From Acidobacteriota bacterium (lineage in GTDB: Bacteria; Acidobacteriota; Terriglobia; UBA7540): DNA of 64,000 bases. The notes under the pieces were generated by a model. That model did not search any database. It worked only from the letters and a program-made list of their open reading frames with translations, and was not told the origin of the DNA. Positions 1 to 9,800 of this stretch are shown piece after piece (the stretch's first letter is position 1; each line of letters begins with the position of its first letter). The position numbers were made by a program, and so were the translations under genes. The stretch covers positions 46,164 to 110,163 of the forward strand of contig JAMCXS010000031.1 of the NCBI GenBank assembly GCA_023474345.1, in the 5' to 3' direction.

Positions 1-283
1 GTACGGCGGTGAACTGACGGTCGCGACCGAAGCCGTCGATTCCACAGTTAATGTCGAGATCTCCGATAATGGCGTCGGCATTCCTTCCGATCATCTCCGC
101 AAGATATTTGACCCCTTTTTCACGACGAAAACTACCAGCCGCGGTACCGGACTTGGCTTGGCGGTAAGCTATGGCATCATCCGCGAGCACTCCGGGGAAA
201 TCCACGTTGAGAGCCGCGTAGGCTACGGTACGTCGTTCCGCCTTGAATTCCCCGCTCTCAGGAAGCCAGTCAATGTCAGTTAG
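1..283 (+). CDS. Sensor histidine kinase, C-terminal end (partial)
   Basis: Only the last ~93 codons are inside the window, read from base 2 to the TAG at 281-283. They encode the HATPase_c end of a histidine kinase: the G1 box DNGVGIP, the F-box-like KIFDPFFTTK, and the G2 box GTGLGLAVSYGI followed by the usual GGxxxxxS-type strand. It should bind ATP and phosphorylate a response regulator. The DPFFTTK/GTGLGL style is typical of NtrB-like kinases. The next gene, an NtrC-type regulator, starts 11 bases before this stop, so the two are translationally coupled and almost certainly cognate partners. The sensor domain lies outside the window, so the signal is unknown. Confidence 0.93.
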   Translation, partial: YGGELTVATEAVDSTVNVEISDNGVGIPSDHLRKIFDPFFTTKTTSRGTGLGLAVSYGIIREHSGEIHVESRVGYGTSFRLEFPALRKPVNVS

Positions 284-1670
284 AAAGGGATCCCTTCTTA
301 TCATTGACGATGAGAAGGAGATTGTCGAAAGCCTTGAGGAGCTTCTAAAGTCAGCCGGTTATCAGACCAATACGGCGCTGTGCGCGGAAGAAGGTCTGCA
401 AAAGCTCGGTCGCGAACCTTTTGACCTTGTGCTGCTGGACGTCAACTTACCTGATTCAAACGGCCTTGATGTGCTGCGGTCTATCAAGAGAGACTCGCCG
501 GAAACCGCGGTCATCATGATTACCGCTTACGATTCCAGCCAGGTTGCTTTTCAGGCTTCGCGGGAAGGGGCCGAAAGCTACATCACGAAGCCTTGGGACA
601 ATGACAAGCTACTCCTCGAAATACGGAATCTGCTCGACCGTTCCCGGCTTCAGGTGGAGAACATCTTACTCCGGCGCGCGCTCAAGCGCTTCGGCTTGCC
701 GAACATCATCGGCAAGAGCGAGCGCATGCAGAGAGTTTTCGATTTGATTACACAGGTGGCCCCAAGCCGGGCTACTGTGCTGATCACTGGCGAGAGCGGG
801 ACAGGGAAAGAATTGGTAGCCAAGACGATCCATGCAACCAGCCCCCGCGCCGATAAGCCGTTTGTCCCGGTGAATACCGGGGCAATGCCGGTGGACTTGC
901 TTGAGAGCACTCTGTTTGGCCATGTAAAAGGCGCATTCACTTCAGCCATCGCAACCAAACGAGGCCTTTTCGAGGTTGCCGACCAGGGCACTATCTTTTT
1001 CGATGAAATCGGAACGGTCGGCGTTGAGACGCAAGCGAAACTCCTACGCGTGATCCAAGAGCGTGAATTCATGCGGTTGGGAGGAACCGAAACCATTAAA
1101 GTGGACGTTCGCATCCTGGCTGCCACCAACGCGGATCTAAAGAAGATGGTGCAGGCCAATACCTTTCGGGAAGATCTTTACTATCGCCTTAACGTCATCA
1201 GCATACCTTTGCCACCTCTTCGGGAGCGTATCGAAGATATTCCCGTTCTGGTTGAGCACTTCCTGACGAAGTACTGTGCCGAAAACGGCCGCGAGGGTTT
1301 GACTTTTTCTCCCGAAGCGATGAAGTTGTTGATGGATCACGATTGGCCCGGAAACGTCCGGGAGCTGGAGAACGCGGTGGAACGGGCCGTGATCCTTGCT
1401 TCAGGGCCATTGATTGGAACCGAGGCCTTGCCGGACCAGGTACTTGAAAATCATCGGTGCAGCGCGCCAGGTCACGCGCCCCAGGAAATGGAAGGGCGAT
1501 CGCTATTCGACATAGTCGAGGAGTTTGAACGAAAGACCATCATGGATATGCTTGCCCGATCCGGCTGGAGCCAGACGGAGGCGGCGGACCGCTTCAAGAT
1601 TCCCCTTTCCACCCTGAATCAGAAAATCAAGCGCTTAAGGATTGATATCAAGCAACACCGCGGGACATGA
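273..1670 (+). CDS. NtrC-family sigma-54-dependent response regulator
   Basis: 465 aa. The ATG at 273 is chosen over an upstream TTG at 243 because it follows an AGGAAG ribosome site and gives a receiver domain of normal length. Residues ~7-120 form the receiver (acidic pair in LLIIDDEKE, phospho-acceptor in LLLDVNL, Lys in TKPW). Residues ~145-375 form the AAA+ sigma-54 activator domain: Walker A GESGTGKE, Walker B FFDEIG, arginine fingers near FREDLYYRLNV. The C-terminus is a Fis-type helix-turn-helix (PLSTLNQKIKRL). The sigma-54 contact loop reads GAFTSA rather than the canonical GAFTGA. It is coupled to the upstream kinase. No clear -24/-12 promoter was found nearby, so its targets are unknown. 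Confidence 0.95.
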   Translation: MSVRKGSLLIIDDEKEIVESLEELLKSAGYQTNTALCAEEGLQKLGREPFDLVLLDVNLPDSNGLDVLRSIKRDSPETAVIMITAYDSSQVAFQASREGAESYITKPWDNDKLLLEIRNLLDRSRLQVENILLRRALKRFGLPNIIGKSERMQRVFDLITQVAPSRATVLITGESGTGKELVAKTIHATSPRADKPFVPVNTGAMPVDLLESTLFGHVKGAFTSAIATKRGLFEVADQGTIFFDEIGTVGVETQAKLLRVIQEREFMRLGGTETIKVDVRILAATNADLKKMVQANTFREDLYYRLNVISIPLPPLRERIEDIPVLVEHFLTKYCAENGREGLTFSPEAMKLLMDHDWPGNVRELENAVERAVILASGPLIGTEALPDQVLENHRCSAPGHAPQEMEGRSLFDIVEEFERKTIMDMLARSGWSQTEAADRFKIPLSTLNQKIKRLRIDIKQHRGT

Positions 1671-1676
1671 TATAAT
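1668..1676 (+). promoter_or_regulatory. Extended -10 promoter for the 1712 gene
   Basis: TGATATAAT overlaps the stop codon of the sigma-54 activator. It has a consensus -10 hexamer (1671-1676) preceded by the TGN extension and no good -35. It lies ~35 bases before the GTG at 1712, so that gene may have its own promoter as well as read-through from the two-component operon. Confidence 0.45.
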
Positions 1677-1711
1677 ACGCTTTCAATCCGACAATCGGTG
1701 AAAGGTCTTCG

Positions 1712-2482
1712 GTGGGGCAAAATATATACCTATGCGCACTGGCTTTCTTGCTGTGCGTAACTAAAGCACCAGCTCAGGGCTCAGCAGACTTGGCGGGGAA
1801 AACGGTTACCCTGACCCTCTTGGGGGCGGTCAGTTCCAATCAGCGGAACGGTTCACCTTTTCAGGCTCGCCTTGATACCCCTTTTGAAGCGGACGGGAAG
1901 GTTCTCCTTCCGCAGGGAACTATATTCGCGGGACAGATCGTCACCAAACACGCCAAGCGTCTGTACCGGTCAGGATCGCTGCGCTTTGTGTTTCGCTCAA
2001 TACGCCTCCCTGGCGGGAGGGCTTCCTTGACTGATCTGACGCTTCGGGCAATTGAGCCTGATGCGACGGAACGCAAACGGGTTCCGGTGCGACTTGATGA
2101 TGAAGGGGGATTGCACCCCTATCTGAGCAAGAAGAAGTTGTTGCTAAACGTCGGCCTGTCACTCGCGATCGGCAAAGTTGCGGATGACGCCTCTGAAACG
2201 CTTGTCCGGTCATTGAGCATGGCCGGGGCGCGCTATTTTTCCTGGGGGAGCGGCGCGGCCTTCCTGTTGCTCCGTAGCAAGGGCGAGTCTGTAAAGCTGC
2301 CTCAAGGGACGCGTCTGGAAGTGGTGTTCCAGCGAGATCCATCTTTTCAAGTTGCTCTTGCGGTCCTGCCTCTCGGTAAACCCCCGTGCTTCCTCGATGG
2401 CCCCATGACGTCCATCCTCAGATACCACGAGCAGTTGGGATTGTTCCCTGCAGTCCTGGTGGACTCCTTAGAATCAGATTAA
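1712..2482 (+). CDS. Secreted protein of unknown function with P-x-GT repeats
   Basis: 256 aa from a GTG preceded by GAAAGG at good spacing. Residues 1-21 are a Sec signal peptide (hydrophobic LCALAFLLCV, cleavage near APAQ). The mature part is beta-rich and carries two copies of a proline-x-glycine-threonine motif: LLPQGTIFAGQIV near residue 70 and KLPQGTRLEVVF near the C-terminus. The same motif style recurs in the 44990 protein, and a resemblance to VirB10/TrbI-type beta-barrels is possible. The last ~40 residues are less ordered. No catalytic motif is visible. It lies directly after the two-component pair and may be its target or partner, but that is only inferred from position. Confidence 0.75.
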   Translation: MGQNIYLCALAFLLCVTKAPAQGSADLAGKTVTLTLLGAVSSNQRNGSPFQARLDTPFEADGKVLLPQGTIFAGQIVTKHAKRLYRSGSLRFVFRSIRLPGGRASLTDLTLRAIEPDATERKRVPVRLDDEGGLHPYLSKKKLLLNVGLSLAIGKVADDASETLVRSLSMAGARYFSWGSGAAFLLLRSKGESVKLPQGTRLEVVFQRDPSFQVALAVLPLGKPPCFLDGPMTSILRYHEQLGLFPAVLVDSLESD

Positions 2483-2507
2483 TCCCGCACGTCTGCTACT
2501 CAACTTG

Positions 2508-3341
2508 TCAAACATGCGGGATATGCGGAAATTTTTGGAAGTGTTGCGTCTGGATATAAAGGAGGAATATCAAGGTGCCGTTGTAGGCCAAGTGCAGAAT
2601 ATAGCTGGGAGTCACGGAACGTGTAATGCCTCGCGCCAATGAAAGGATAAGCCCGACAATCAGAATCATGATGACATGGTCCCAGGCGCCCCAGTATTCG
2701 GGAATATGAAGTCCCGCAAATAACAGTGCGGTGGCTGCGACGGCGAATGTGAGCCCACCGTGCTTCTCGAAAAATGCAAACAGAAGCCCGCGAAACAACA
2801 ACTCCTCCATAAAAGGGGCGATTAAAACCGCAAACACTGCGATCGCATACGCTGAGGACGGTGAGCTAAATAACTTTTCCAGCGGAAATCCTTTCTTTTC
2901 CGGCAAAAAAGGCGGGATGATCATGACAACCAGCGACAGGGCGGTTCCTCCGAGGAAAAAACGAAGCACATTATGGCCACTCAGCTTTTCCCATCGCAGT
3001 CCTTCCCAAAATGGCTTGTGATAATAAACGGTGACGAGAAAATAGATATAAACAAATAGGAAGATGTAAAAAATGAACTGGAGCGTCAGCAGGAAAATCA
3101 CATTCTTTTGCAGCCGGTAGATCGGGGTGGTCCAGCCAACAATCGGGGCAAGAACTGCATAGCCTATCGCAGCCGCCAGATTAGCAACAACCAAAGCCAC
3201 AGGAATAAATAGGATGAACAGAAGAAGATCCCGGAGCCGCCACGTTTCACGCGGTGGGCGCGGGTTGGTTCCCGGCACAGGCTGCGGTTCAGCCAGGGTC
3301 CCAGGAGTCTTTTCGTGATCAGGATCTTGTTGAAAGATCAT
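2508..3341 (-). CDS. CPBP-family intramembrane metalloprotease
   Basis: 277 aa integral membrane protein. After a ~35-residue Pro-rich cytoplasmic N-terminus there are about eight hydrophobic segments. The family's catalytic motifs are present: EELLFRG (EExxxR) around residue 180, and a later His in LLFAGLH. Members of this family (CAAX-protease/bacteriocin-processing) are membrane glutamic or metallo-type proteases involved in peptide processing, bacteriocin self-immunity or protein maturation. The substrate here is unknown. It is convergent with the 1712 gene, 25 bases apart, with an 8-bp inverted repeat (ATCCCGCA/TGCGGGAT) across the junction. Start is the ATG at 3341. Confidence 0.88.
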   Translation of the reverse strand: MIFQQDPDHEKTPGTLAEPQPVPGTNPRPPRETWRLRDLLLFILFIPVALVVANLAAAIGYAVLAPIVGWTTPIYRLQKNVIFLLTLQFIFYIFLFVYIYFLVTVYYHKPFWEGLRWEKLSGHNVLRFFLGGTALSLVVMIIPPFLPEKKGFPLEKLFSSPSSAYAIAVFAVLIAPFMEELLFRGLLFAFFEKHGGLTFAVAATALLFAGLHIPEYWGAWDHVIMILIVGLILSLARGITRSVTPSYILHLAYNGTLIFLLYIQTQHFQKFPHIPHV

Positions 3342-3356
3342 AGGCCTTCCTTATTT

Positions 3357-3614
3357 TTAGCCACGATTGCGGCGAGCAAAAAGTGTTAATTTGTGCTGAC
3401 CGGCTGAAGTGCAATCGTGACTTGTGACGTACACCTGTCCGTTTCTTTCTGCCCTTGGCCGGAGGAGTACGTTCCGGGTCTTTCCATAATACAGTACGAC
3501 ATCCATATTTGTGGTCGCGGTGTAGAGTTGCGCATGCCGAAGATTCGCAGCTAAGCTGAGAAGCTTTCCACGAGGGCCCTCCGAACTCAGCTCATCGCAG
3601 CGTTCGTGAAGCAA
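3357..3614 (-). CDS. Hypothetical small protein (doubtful)
   Basis: 85 codons from a TTG, with no strong ribosome site, between uvrA and the CPBP protease. The predicted protein is basic and has no signal peptide or known motif. An internal Met (MDVVLYYG) could be an alternative start for a peptide of ~50 residues. It lies co-directionally 15 bases upstream of the CPBP start, which gives slight support. It may equally be chance open frame. Confidence 0.25.
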   Translation of the reverse strand: MLHERCDELSSEGPRGKLLSLAANLRHAQLYTATTNMDVVLYYGKTRNVLLRPRAERNGQVYVTSHDCTSAGQHKLTLFARRNRG

Positions 3615-3698
3615 ATAAGGGTTCCAGATTAACCCGCAGAGCGCTGCAAGCCCTCATCAAGCAGCCATTCCGTAGCGGTTGAATCCAATCCGCGAGTC

Positions 3699-6542
3699 TC
3701 AGCCTGCCGATGAAAGGGCCTCGGTATGGGCTGAAGCCATCCGGCCTTGGTTCAGAACCGATGCTAACGCCTGGCCTGTAAAGGACCTTTTCACGCATGC
3801 GACCTCCTCGGGAGTTCCTTGGGCCACGATCCGCCCCCCGGCATCTCCGCCCTCGGGGCCCAAGTCAATGATCCAGTCGGCTTGCTTGATCACGTCCAGG
3901 TTATGTTCGATGATGACAACCGTGTTCCCCAAGTCGGCAAGGCGATTGAGGACCTGGAGGAGTTGCTTGACGTCGTCAAAATGCAAACCCGTCGTGGGCT
4001 CGTCGAGAAGATAAAGGGTGCGGCCGGTTTGCCGCCGGCTGAGCTCGCGAGCCAGTTTGATGCGCTGGGCTTCACCGCCTGAAAGCGTGGTTGCAGGCTG
4101 ACCAAGACAAATGTAGCCAAGTCCGACATCTTCAAGCGTCTGAAGCTTTTGCCTGATTTGGGGGATGTTCTCTAAGACCGGCAGCGCATCCTTCACAGTA
4201 GAGTCCAGCAGGTCAGCAATTGAGTAGCCCTTATATTTTACGGCCAGGGTCTCCGTGTTATATCGTCGTCCGTTACACACTTCACAGGTAACGAAGACGT
4301 CCGGAAGGAAATTCATCTCGATGCGCCGCATGCCTTCACCCTGGCAGGCTTCACAACGCCCCCCCTTGACGTTGAAACTGAAGCGGCCTGCGCGATAGCC
4401 CCTTTGCCGGGATTCGGGCAGGAGCGCGAAGAGCTCGCGGATAGGAGTGAACACTCCCGTGTAGGTTGCGGGATTCGAGCGCGGCGTACGGCCGATGGGA
4501 GCCTGGTCAATCACAATCACCTTATCGATCTGATCCGTGCCAACCAGCGCACGATGGGCGCCAGGCTCCTCGATTGCACGATAGAGCTGTTTTGCCAGCG
4601 CCCGGTATAGGATATCGCTTACCAGAGTCGACTTTCCTGACCCGGAAACCCCTGTCACCACCACGAGCAAGCCCAGGGGGAAATTGACGTCAATGTTCTT
4701 GAGATTGTTCGCGTGCGCTCCCAGGACGGACAGAGTCCTGCCGTTGGGTGCGCGCCGGACTTCCGGAATGCGAATTTCCCGCCGGCCTGAAAGGTACTGG
4801 CCAGTCAGGGAATCCTCACAGGCGGCTAATTGTTCCGGTGTGCCGCAGCCGACGAGGCACCCGCCCTGCTTCCCGGCGCCCGGGCCAAGATCAATCACGT
4901 AGTCGGCGCGACGGATAGTCTCTTCATCGTGTTCGACCACCAGAACGGTATTTCCCATGTCGCGTAAATGCTCCAGGGTTTGGAGGAGCCGTTGGTTGTC
5001 CCGGGGGTGAAGCCCAATGCTCGGCTCGTCGAGCACATAGAGCACGCCCCGGAGTTTCGACCCGATCTGGGTAGCCAGTCGGATACGCTGGCTCTCCCCG
5101 CTGGAGAGCGTCGCGGCGGAACGGTCAAGGCTTAAGTAACCCAACCCCACGGTGCTCAGAAATTCCAGGCGAGCGGAAATCTCGTTCACAATGCGTCGAG
5201 CCAGTATCTCCTCCCGCGCGTCAAGTTTGATGTTGTTGGCGGTTTTCTGCGCTTCGCTGACCGGTTGAGCCGTAAAGTCAGCAATCGAGAGACCCGCAAC
5301 GGTGACGGCTAGGCTTTCCGGCCGCAGACGCTTGCCCTGGCAATCCGGGCACGGTTTCGCGGACATATACTGTCCGAACCACTCGCGGTAACTTTCGGAA
5401 TTTGTCTCCTTGTACCAACGTTCGAGCAAGGGAATAATTCCCGCGAAATTAACTTTACCCCGGATACCCCGTGGGGCTTTGCCGTACAAAAGCAGGTTTT
5501 GAATTTTGCTCGGAAACTTTTCAAAAGGAGTCTTTAGATCAAAGTCAAGCTGCTCCGCTAAGCGGGCCAGACTTCGCTGCAAAAACGAAGAGCCGGAACC
5601 GGGTCCCAGGCCGCCGGCCAGCAGCGGCCGGGACCAGTCTACCACAACCTTGGCAGGATCAAATGAGAAGCGGCTGCCGAGTCCGCGGCAGGTCTCGCAC
5701 GCCCCATACACGCTGTTGAAGGAAAAGGACCGCGGTTCAAGCGCGGGAATATTGATGCCACAATTCACGCACGCCCATTCCTGGGAGTAGAGTTGCTCTC
5801 TTCCGTCCACGACAGCAACCTGGACGATTCCCTTGGCCAGTTTCATGGCGGTCTCAATGGAAGCCGCAAGTCTTTTTTCGACGCCCGGCTTGATCAGCAG
5901 CCGGTCCACGAGAACCTCGATCGTGTGATTGCGCCTTCGGTCAAGCCGGATTTCCTCATCGAGTTGCCGTAACTGCTTGTCGACGCGGGCACGCACAAAT
6001 TCTTCCTGGCCCAACTGCTCAAAGAGTTTTCGGAATTCCCCTTTCCGGCCCCGCACGATCGGCGCCAGAATCATAACTCGCTGGCCGGTATTTTCTTGAG
6101 CAGGACTTCCTTCGAGCGCCATAACCGATGAGACAATTTGCTCCGTCGTCTGGCGCGAAATCGCCTGTCCGCATTGGTGGCAGTGGGGTATGCCGATTGT
6201 GGCGTAAAGCAGACGGAGGTAATCATAGATTTCCGTAATCGTGCCTACTGTAGAGCGCGGGCTGCGGCTGGTGGTCTTTTGTTCGATCGAGATGGCGGGG
6301 CTTAGGCCCTCAACGGAGTCAACGTCAGGGCGTTGCAATTGGTCCAGAAACTGACGCGCATACGCGGAGAGAGTCTGGACGTAGCGGCGCTGCCCTTCAG
6401 CATAAATGATGTCAAAAGCCAGGCTCGATTTTCCCGACCCGCTTAACCCCGTTACAACAGTGAACGTGTTCCGCGGAAAGACTACATCAATATTGCGAAG
6501 ATTGTGCTGACGCGCCCCTCGAACTGTAATTTGCTTAATCAT
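3699..6542 (-). CDS. uvrA: UvrABC excinuclease subunit A
   Basis: 947 aa from the ATG at 6542. A longer in-frame start at 6584 adds residues unlike the family, which normally begins MxxIxVRGARxHNL. UvrA is the dimeric DNA-damage sensor that loads UvrB in nucleotide excision repair. Visible parts: first Walker [10 protein letters not shown] (32-40), first signature [12 protein letters not shown], second Walker [10 protein letters not shown], second signature [12 protein letters not shown], Walker B motifs LDEPSIGLH and LDEPTTGLH, and zinc-binding CxxC pairs (CHQC, CVNC, CETC, CPDC, CEAC, CEVC). A ~20-residue tail follows the usual end of the family. Length and motifs look intact. It stands alone rather than next to uvrB. 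Confidence 0.98.
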   Translation of the reverse strand: MIKQITVRGARQHNLRNIDVVFPRNTFTVVTGLSGSGKSSLAFDIIYAEGQRRYVQTLSAYARQFLDQLQRPDVDSVEGLSPAISIEQKTTSRSPRSTVGTITEIYDYLRLLYATIGIPHCHQCGQAISRQTTEQIVSSVMALEGSPAQENTGQRVMILAPIVRGRKGEFRKLFEQLGQEEFVRARVDKQLRQLDEEIRLDRRRNHTIEVLVDRLLIKPGVEKRLAASIETAMKLAKGIVQVAVVDGREQLYSQEWACVNCGINIPALEPRSFSFNSVYGACETCRGLGSRFSFDPAKVVVDWSRPLLAGGLGPGSGSSFLQRSLARLAEQLDFDLKTPFEKFPSKIQNLLLYGKAPRGIRGKVNFAGIIPLLERWYKETNSESYREWFGQYMSAKPCPDCQGKRLRPESLAVTVAGLSIADFTAQPVSEAQKTANNIKLDAREEILARRIVNEISARLEFLSTVGLGYLSLDRSAATLSSGESQRIRLATQIGSKLRGVLYVLDEPSIGLHPRDNQRLLQTLEHLRDMGNTVLVVEHDEETIRRADYVIDLGPGAGKQGGCLVGCGTPEQLAACEDSLTGQYLSGRREIRIPEVRRAPNGRTLSVLGAHANNLKNIDVNFPLGLLVVVTGVSGSGKSTLVSDILYRALAKQLYRAIEEPGAHRALVGTDQIDKVIVIDQAPIGRTPRSNPATYTGVFTPIRELFALLPESRQRGYRAGRFSFNVKGGRCEACQGEGMRRIEMNFLPDVFVTCEVCNGRRYNTETLAVKYKGYSIADLLDSTVKDALPVLENIPQIRQKLQTLEDVGLGYICLGQPATTLSGGEAQRIKLARELSRRQTGRTLYLLDEPTTGLHFDDVKQLLQVLNRLADLGNTVVIIEHNLDVIKQADWIIDLGPEGGDAGGRIVAQGTPEEVACVKRSFTGQALASVLNQGRMASAHTEALSSAG

Positions 6543-6816
6543 GCTCCCTGTGCCTCTCAGGGAAGTTCCGCGAGGTTGGCCCAATCCCCCATCTTAAAGC
6601 TCACCGCAAGAAGCGTCAAGCAAAGCAGCGCGGGCGATGCCGAGCCCATTCCTGCTTGCACAGGCTCAGCAAGCGTTAGTGTAATTTGGCATCCCCGACT
6701 ACCCCGTGAGGCTAAAGGTGTGAATGCCTATGCTCTGGGTGTCCCGGTTCGCCATGAGAGCCTCTTTGTCAGGTAGAGCGTCCTATTCCTGATGTCGTCA
6801 GCGCCACCAGCATTTT

Positions 6817-9800
6817 TCAGACACGGTGGCATCGGATCTCACGGTCAACGTAAGGAACCAGGCGGACAGGACCGCGCCAGCCGTCGCGGTCAATGTTTTT
6901 GAGGATGTAATAATATTCGCCTACAGCACGCGCATTGTCTGCGGTGTTAGCGACCCGAACTTTGATCCGGTTTATACCGGCGTGAAGGTGTTCGGTCGCC
7001 TCGAAGATATACGGTGCCCAGGGACGCAACCCCACAGAATTTCCGTTAATCCACGCTTCCGCTACAACGCCTACATCGCCGCAATCCAACAGAACGTGCT
7101 CGGCAAGTAGGCTCGAAGGAACCGTAACATCCTTTTCGTAAATCATGCGACCTGAAAAATGTTCCAGTCCCGGCACTTTCCACGTTCCCAGGGGCAACGA
7201 AGCCAAAGTGGTGGAGAAAGCGAACGGAGACTCCAGACGCTCACCGGCAGCCACCCGCAACATGACAGATTTCGTGCCTTTGGGCAACTGAATCTCCCGG
7301 CTCGCGCTCACTTGTGTGCCATCTACAAAAGCCAGCCACGGCGACTTTATTGGCGGAACCTTTAATGCCGACGCCAGTGCCGGCACTGGAAATTTGAGCC
7401 ACCTAAAACCGGGCGAGACTTGACGTTGCGGGTCATTCAGGACCCGCGGAGACGTTATCAAGCCATCGATGGGCGTTCCATCCGAATGCTCCAGACGGCA
7501 GGTGAACGTCGCGGATTTCGGGTCTTCCGTATTGTGCAGGAATTTCAAAAGCAAGCTGTTCCAGCCGGAATGCAACCGGATTGGAACTCGCGCAGCAAAA
7601 CCGTCCGTCAGGCGGTTATACAAAGGCCGGAGCCAGCGGGAATAGACTTCAGTTCCGTCCAGGAACGCCGCTCTGGGGCTGGAAGTCCCAAGGATCATCA
7701 CGGCTTGAGTCTCCTCGCGGCTATAGATGTTAGTCTGGGCATAGACCGTCCCCTGCGGGGGTGAAAGGCGGAGAGGTTTGCCGTAATCCACAATGAAACT
7801 ATTGGAGGCGTACGGCCCGCCTTCAATGATTACCGTACCTAGGCTACCGCTATGCCCTGGGTGGACGTAACGATAATCAGCGGCATTCACCTGAAACCAA
7901 TGAAGCCGCCGACCTTCCTGACCCGGGTAAACTGTGTTATAGTCCATCTCGTGCTCGGGAGGATAAGATTCTTCAAGGCCTCTATCTTCCCGATTAGGAA
8001 ACGGGCCAATCACATTCCACTCGCGAATGGAGTGGTTCATTGGCGAAAGCCACAACGTGTTCCATTGAAGATGGTCCTGTTTTTGCCCATACCACCGCTC
8101 GCGCATCCCAACAGCCTGCGGGTCATCCGCGACAAGAGCGTACGGCAAAGCGATGGACGATCCTTCAACGGTGACACTCCAGTTCCCCGTTACTTCCAGT
8201 GGTTTCAGGTCAGGCGGGTTGTAGAGGCCCTTGAACTCTTGCCCTGCTTTGCCCAGGACCGCAACAAGGGAATGATGGTCTGTGACAACTCCCCGCCCAC
8301 GAACTGTTACTTCGTTATTTTGGGCATTTGTGATGAAAATCTCATCAAAATTTGTGGATCTTAGAGCCAGCGTTTGTTCCGGCCCCGCGGCGTCAAAGAC
8401 AACGTAGGCGGCGTCCCAAGGACCCAATGACATTCGGACCGCCGTTCGGTCCCCGAGGCTCTGATAAAAGAGCGGGGTCCTTTCTGCAGTATGAGCGTTC
8501 CAGCGTTCAGGGCGGCCTTTGGCGCGAAGTTCCAAAACATTCGTCCGGGTTGCGGAGGTGTCATTGACAACCCAGTAGAAATGCACCCCTTCTTTGATCT
8601 TATGCAAAACATATAGGTGATCAGTTGGTCCCTCTGTCACCTTGACATCGGGCTCGATAGCTTCCTGAACGGCTTGCAACAGATCTGGTACAGATTTTGG
8701 CACGAAGTAGGCGCGCCCCCCCTGCGCATTCCGTCTTAGCCGAAAAGCCCCTATGGTAGGACGGCTATCAAACGTTTCCTCGCATATTGCCTTCAGTGCC
8801 GGGTCATCCCGGCCGGTTTCCGTGGAAGTGGTTGGCAAACGCCGAAGAGCAATCACAGTGCCACCGGCCTTGAAGAAGTCTCGGACTCGCTGCGCAGTGG
8901 CTCGCCGCGTGGTGGACATGGGAGGAAGAATCAACACCTTGAATTGCGAATCTGAAATCCGCAGCAAATTGCCCTCAATGCGGGACAGCCCCACGTAGTA
9001 ATCATCAGCTACCTTAAAATCCAGACGCTCCTCGGTCAACTGCAGCTTCAATTGGGCATATTGATCGTTCGTGTCTGCGGCATCATCACTCCAGGAAGAA
9101 TTTTGCAGGAGATATCCCAGATTCTCGCTGCGAAAGGCGGGAGCCGATTGTCCCCAGACTGATACCTGCGGATAGAAAACCACAATATCGGCAACATGCT
9201 GGCTTTCGCGGTTGACAAAGCTGATACGCCGCATCAAGTCCGCATAAGCTTGAAACCAGGGCAGATAAGGCTGGCTGCGGAACCAATCCGGAGGGAAATT
9301 GATTTTTGTCAGATCATAATCAAAAGCATGCGGGATGAACTCGCCGATATTCCAGGCTCCCAGGCAGTTTGATACTCGCCTCATGCCCTCGGGGCTTAAA
9401 TAGGAACTTTCTCCCTGCACGCCCTGGTTTTCGCATACCACATGCCGCCCCTCGAAATCCGCCACCGAGGCATTCTCTTTGAGCCATACGGATTGGCGTC
9501 CCCACTCAACCAGGGTGTCACACCCGGGATTGCTCATGGAACGCAGGATGCGAAAGAAATCCCCCTGCTCGGATGGCCCCATGAACAACGACTCCTCCCA
9601 GACGTGACCGGAATGCTCGATATTATGTTGATGGCACCAATCGGTAATTTGCTTGAAGAAGTTGTCGGAATAAAGTTCACTGACCGTGTCCAACAGGTCG
9701 CACCGCACCTTTTCCGTTTTGGAACCGATGTCATAGGTGAGCGCAGGTAGATAGGTTTCCAGCGAATAACCCGCCTTACGCCGAAACGTATCGAACAGTG

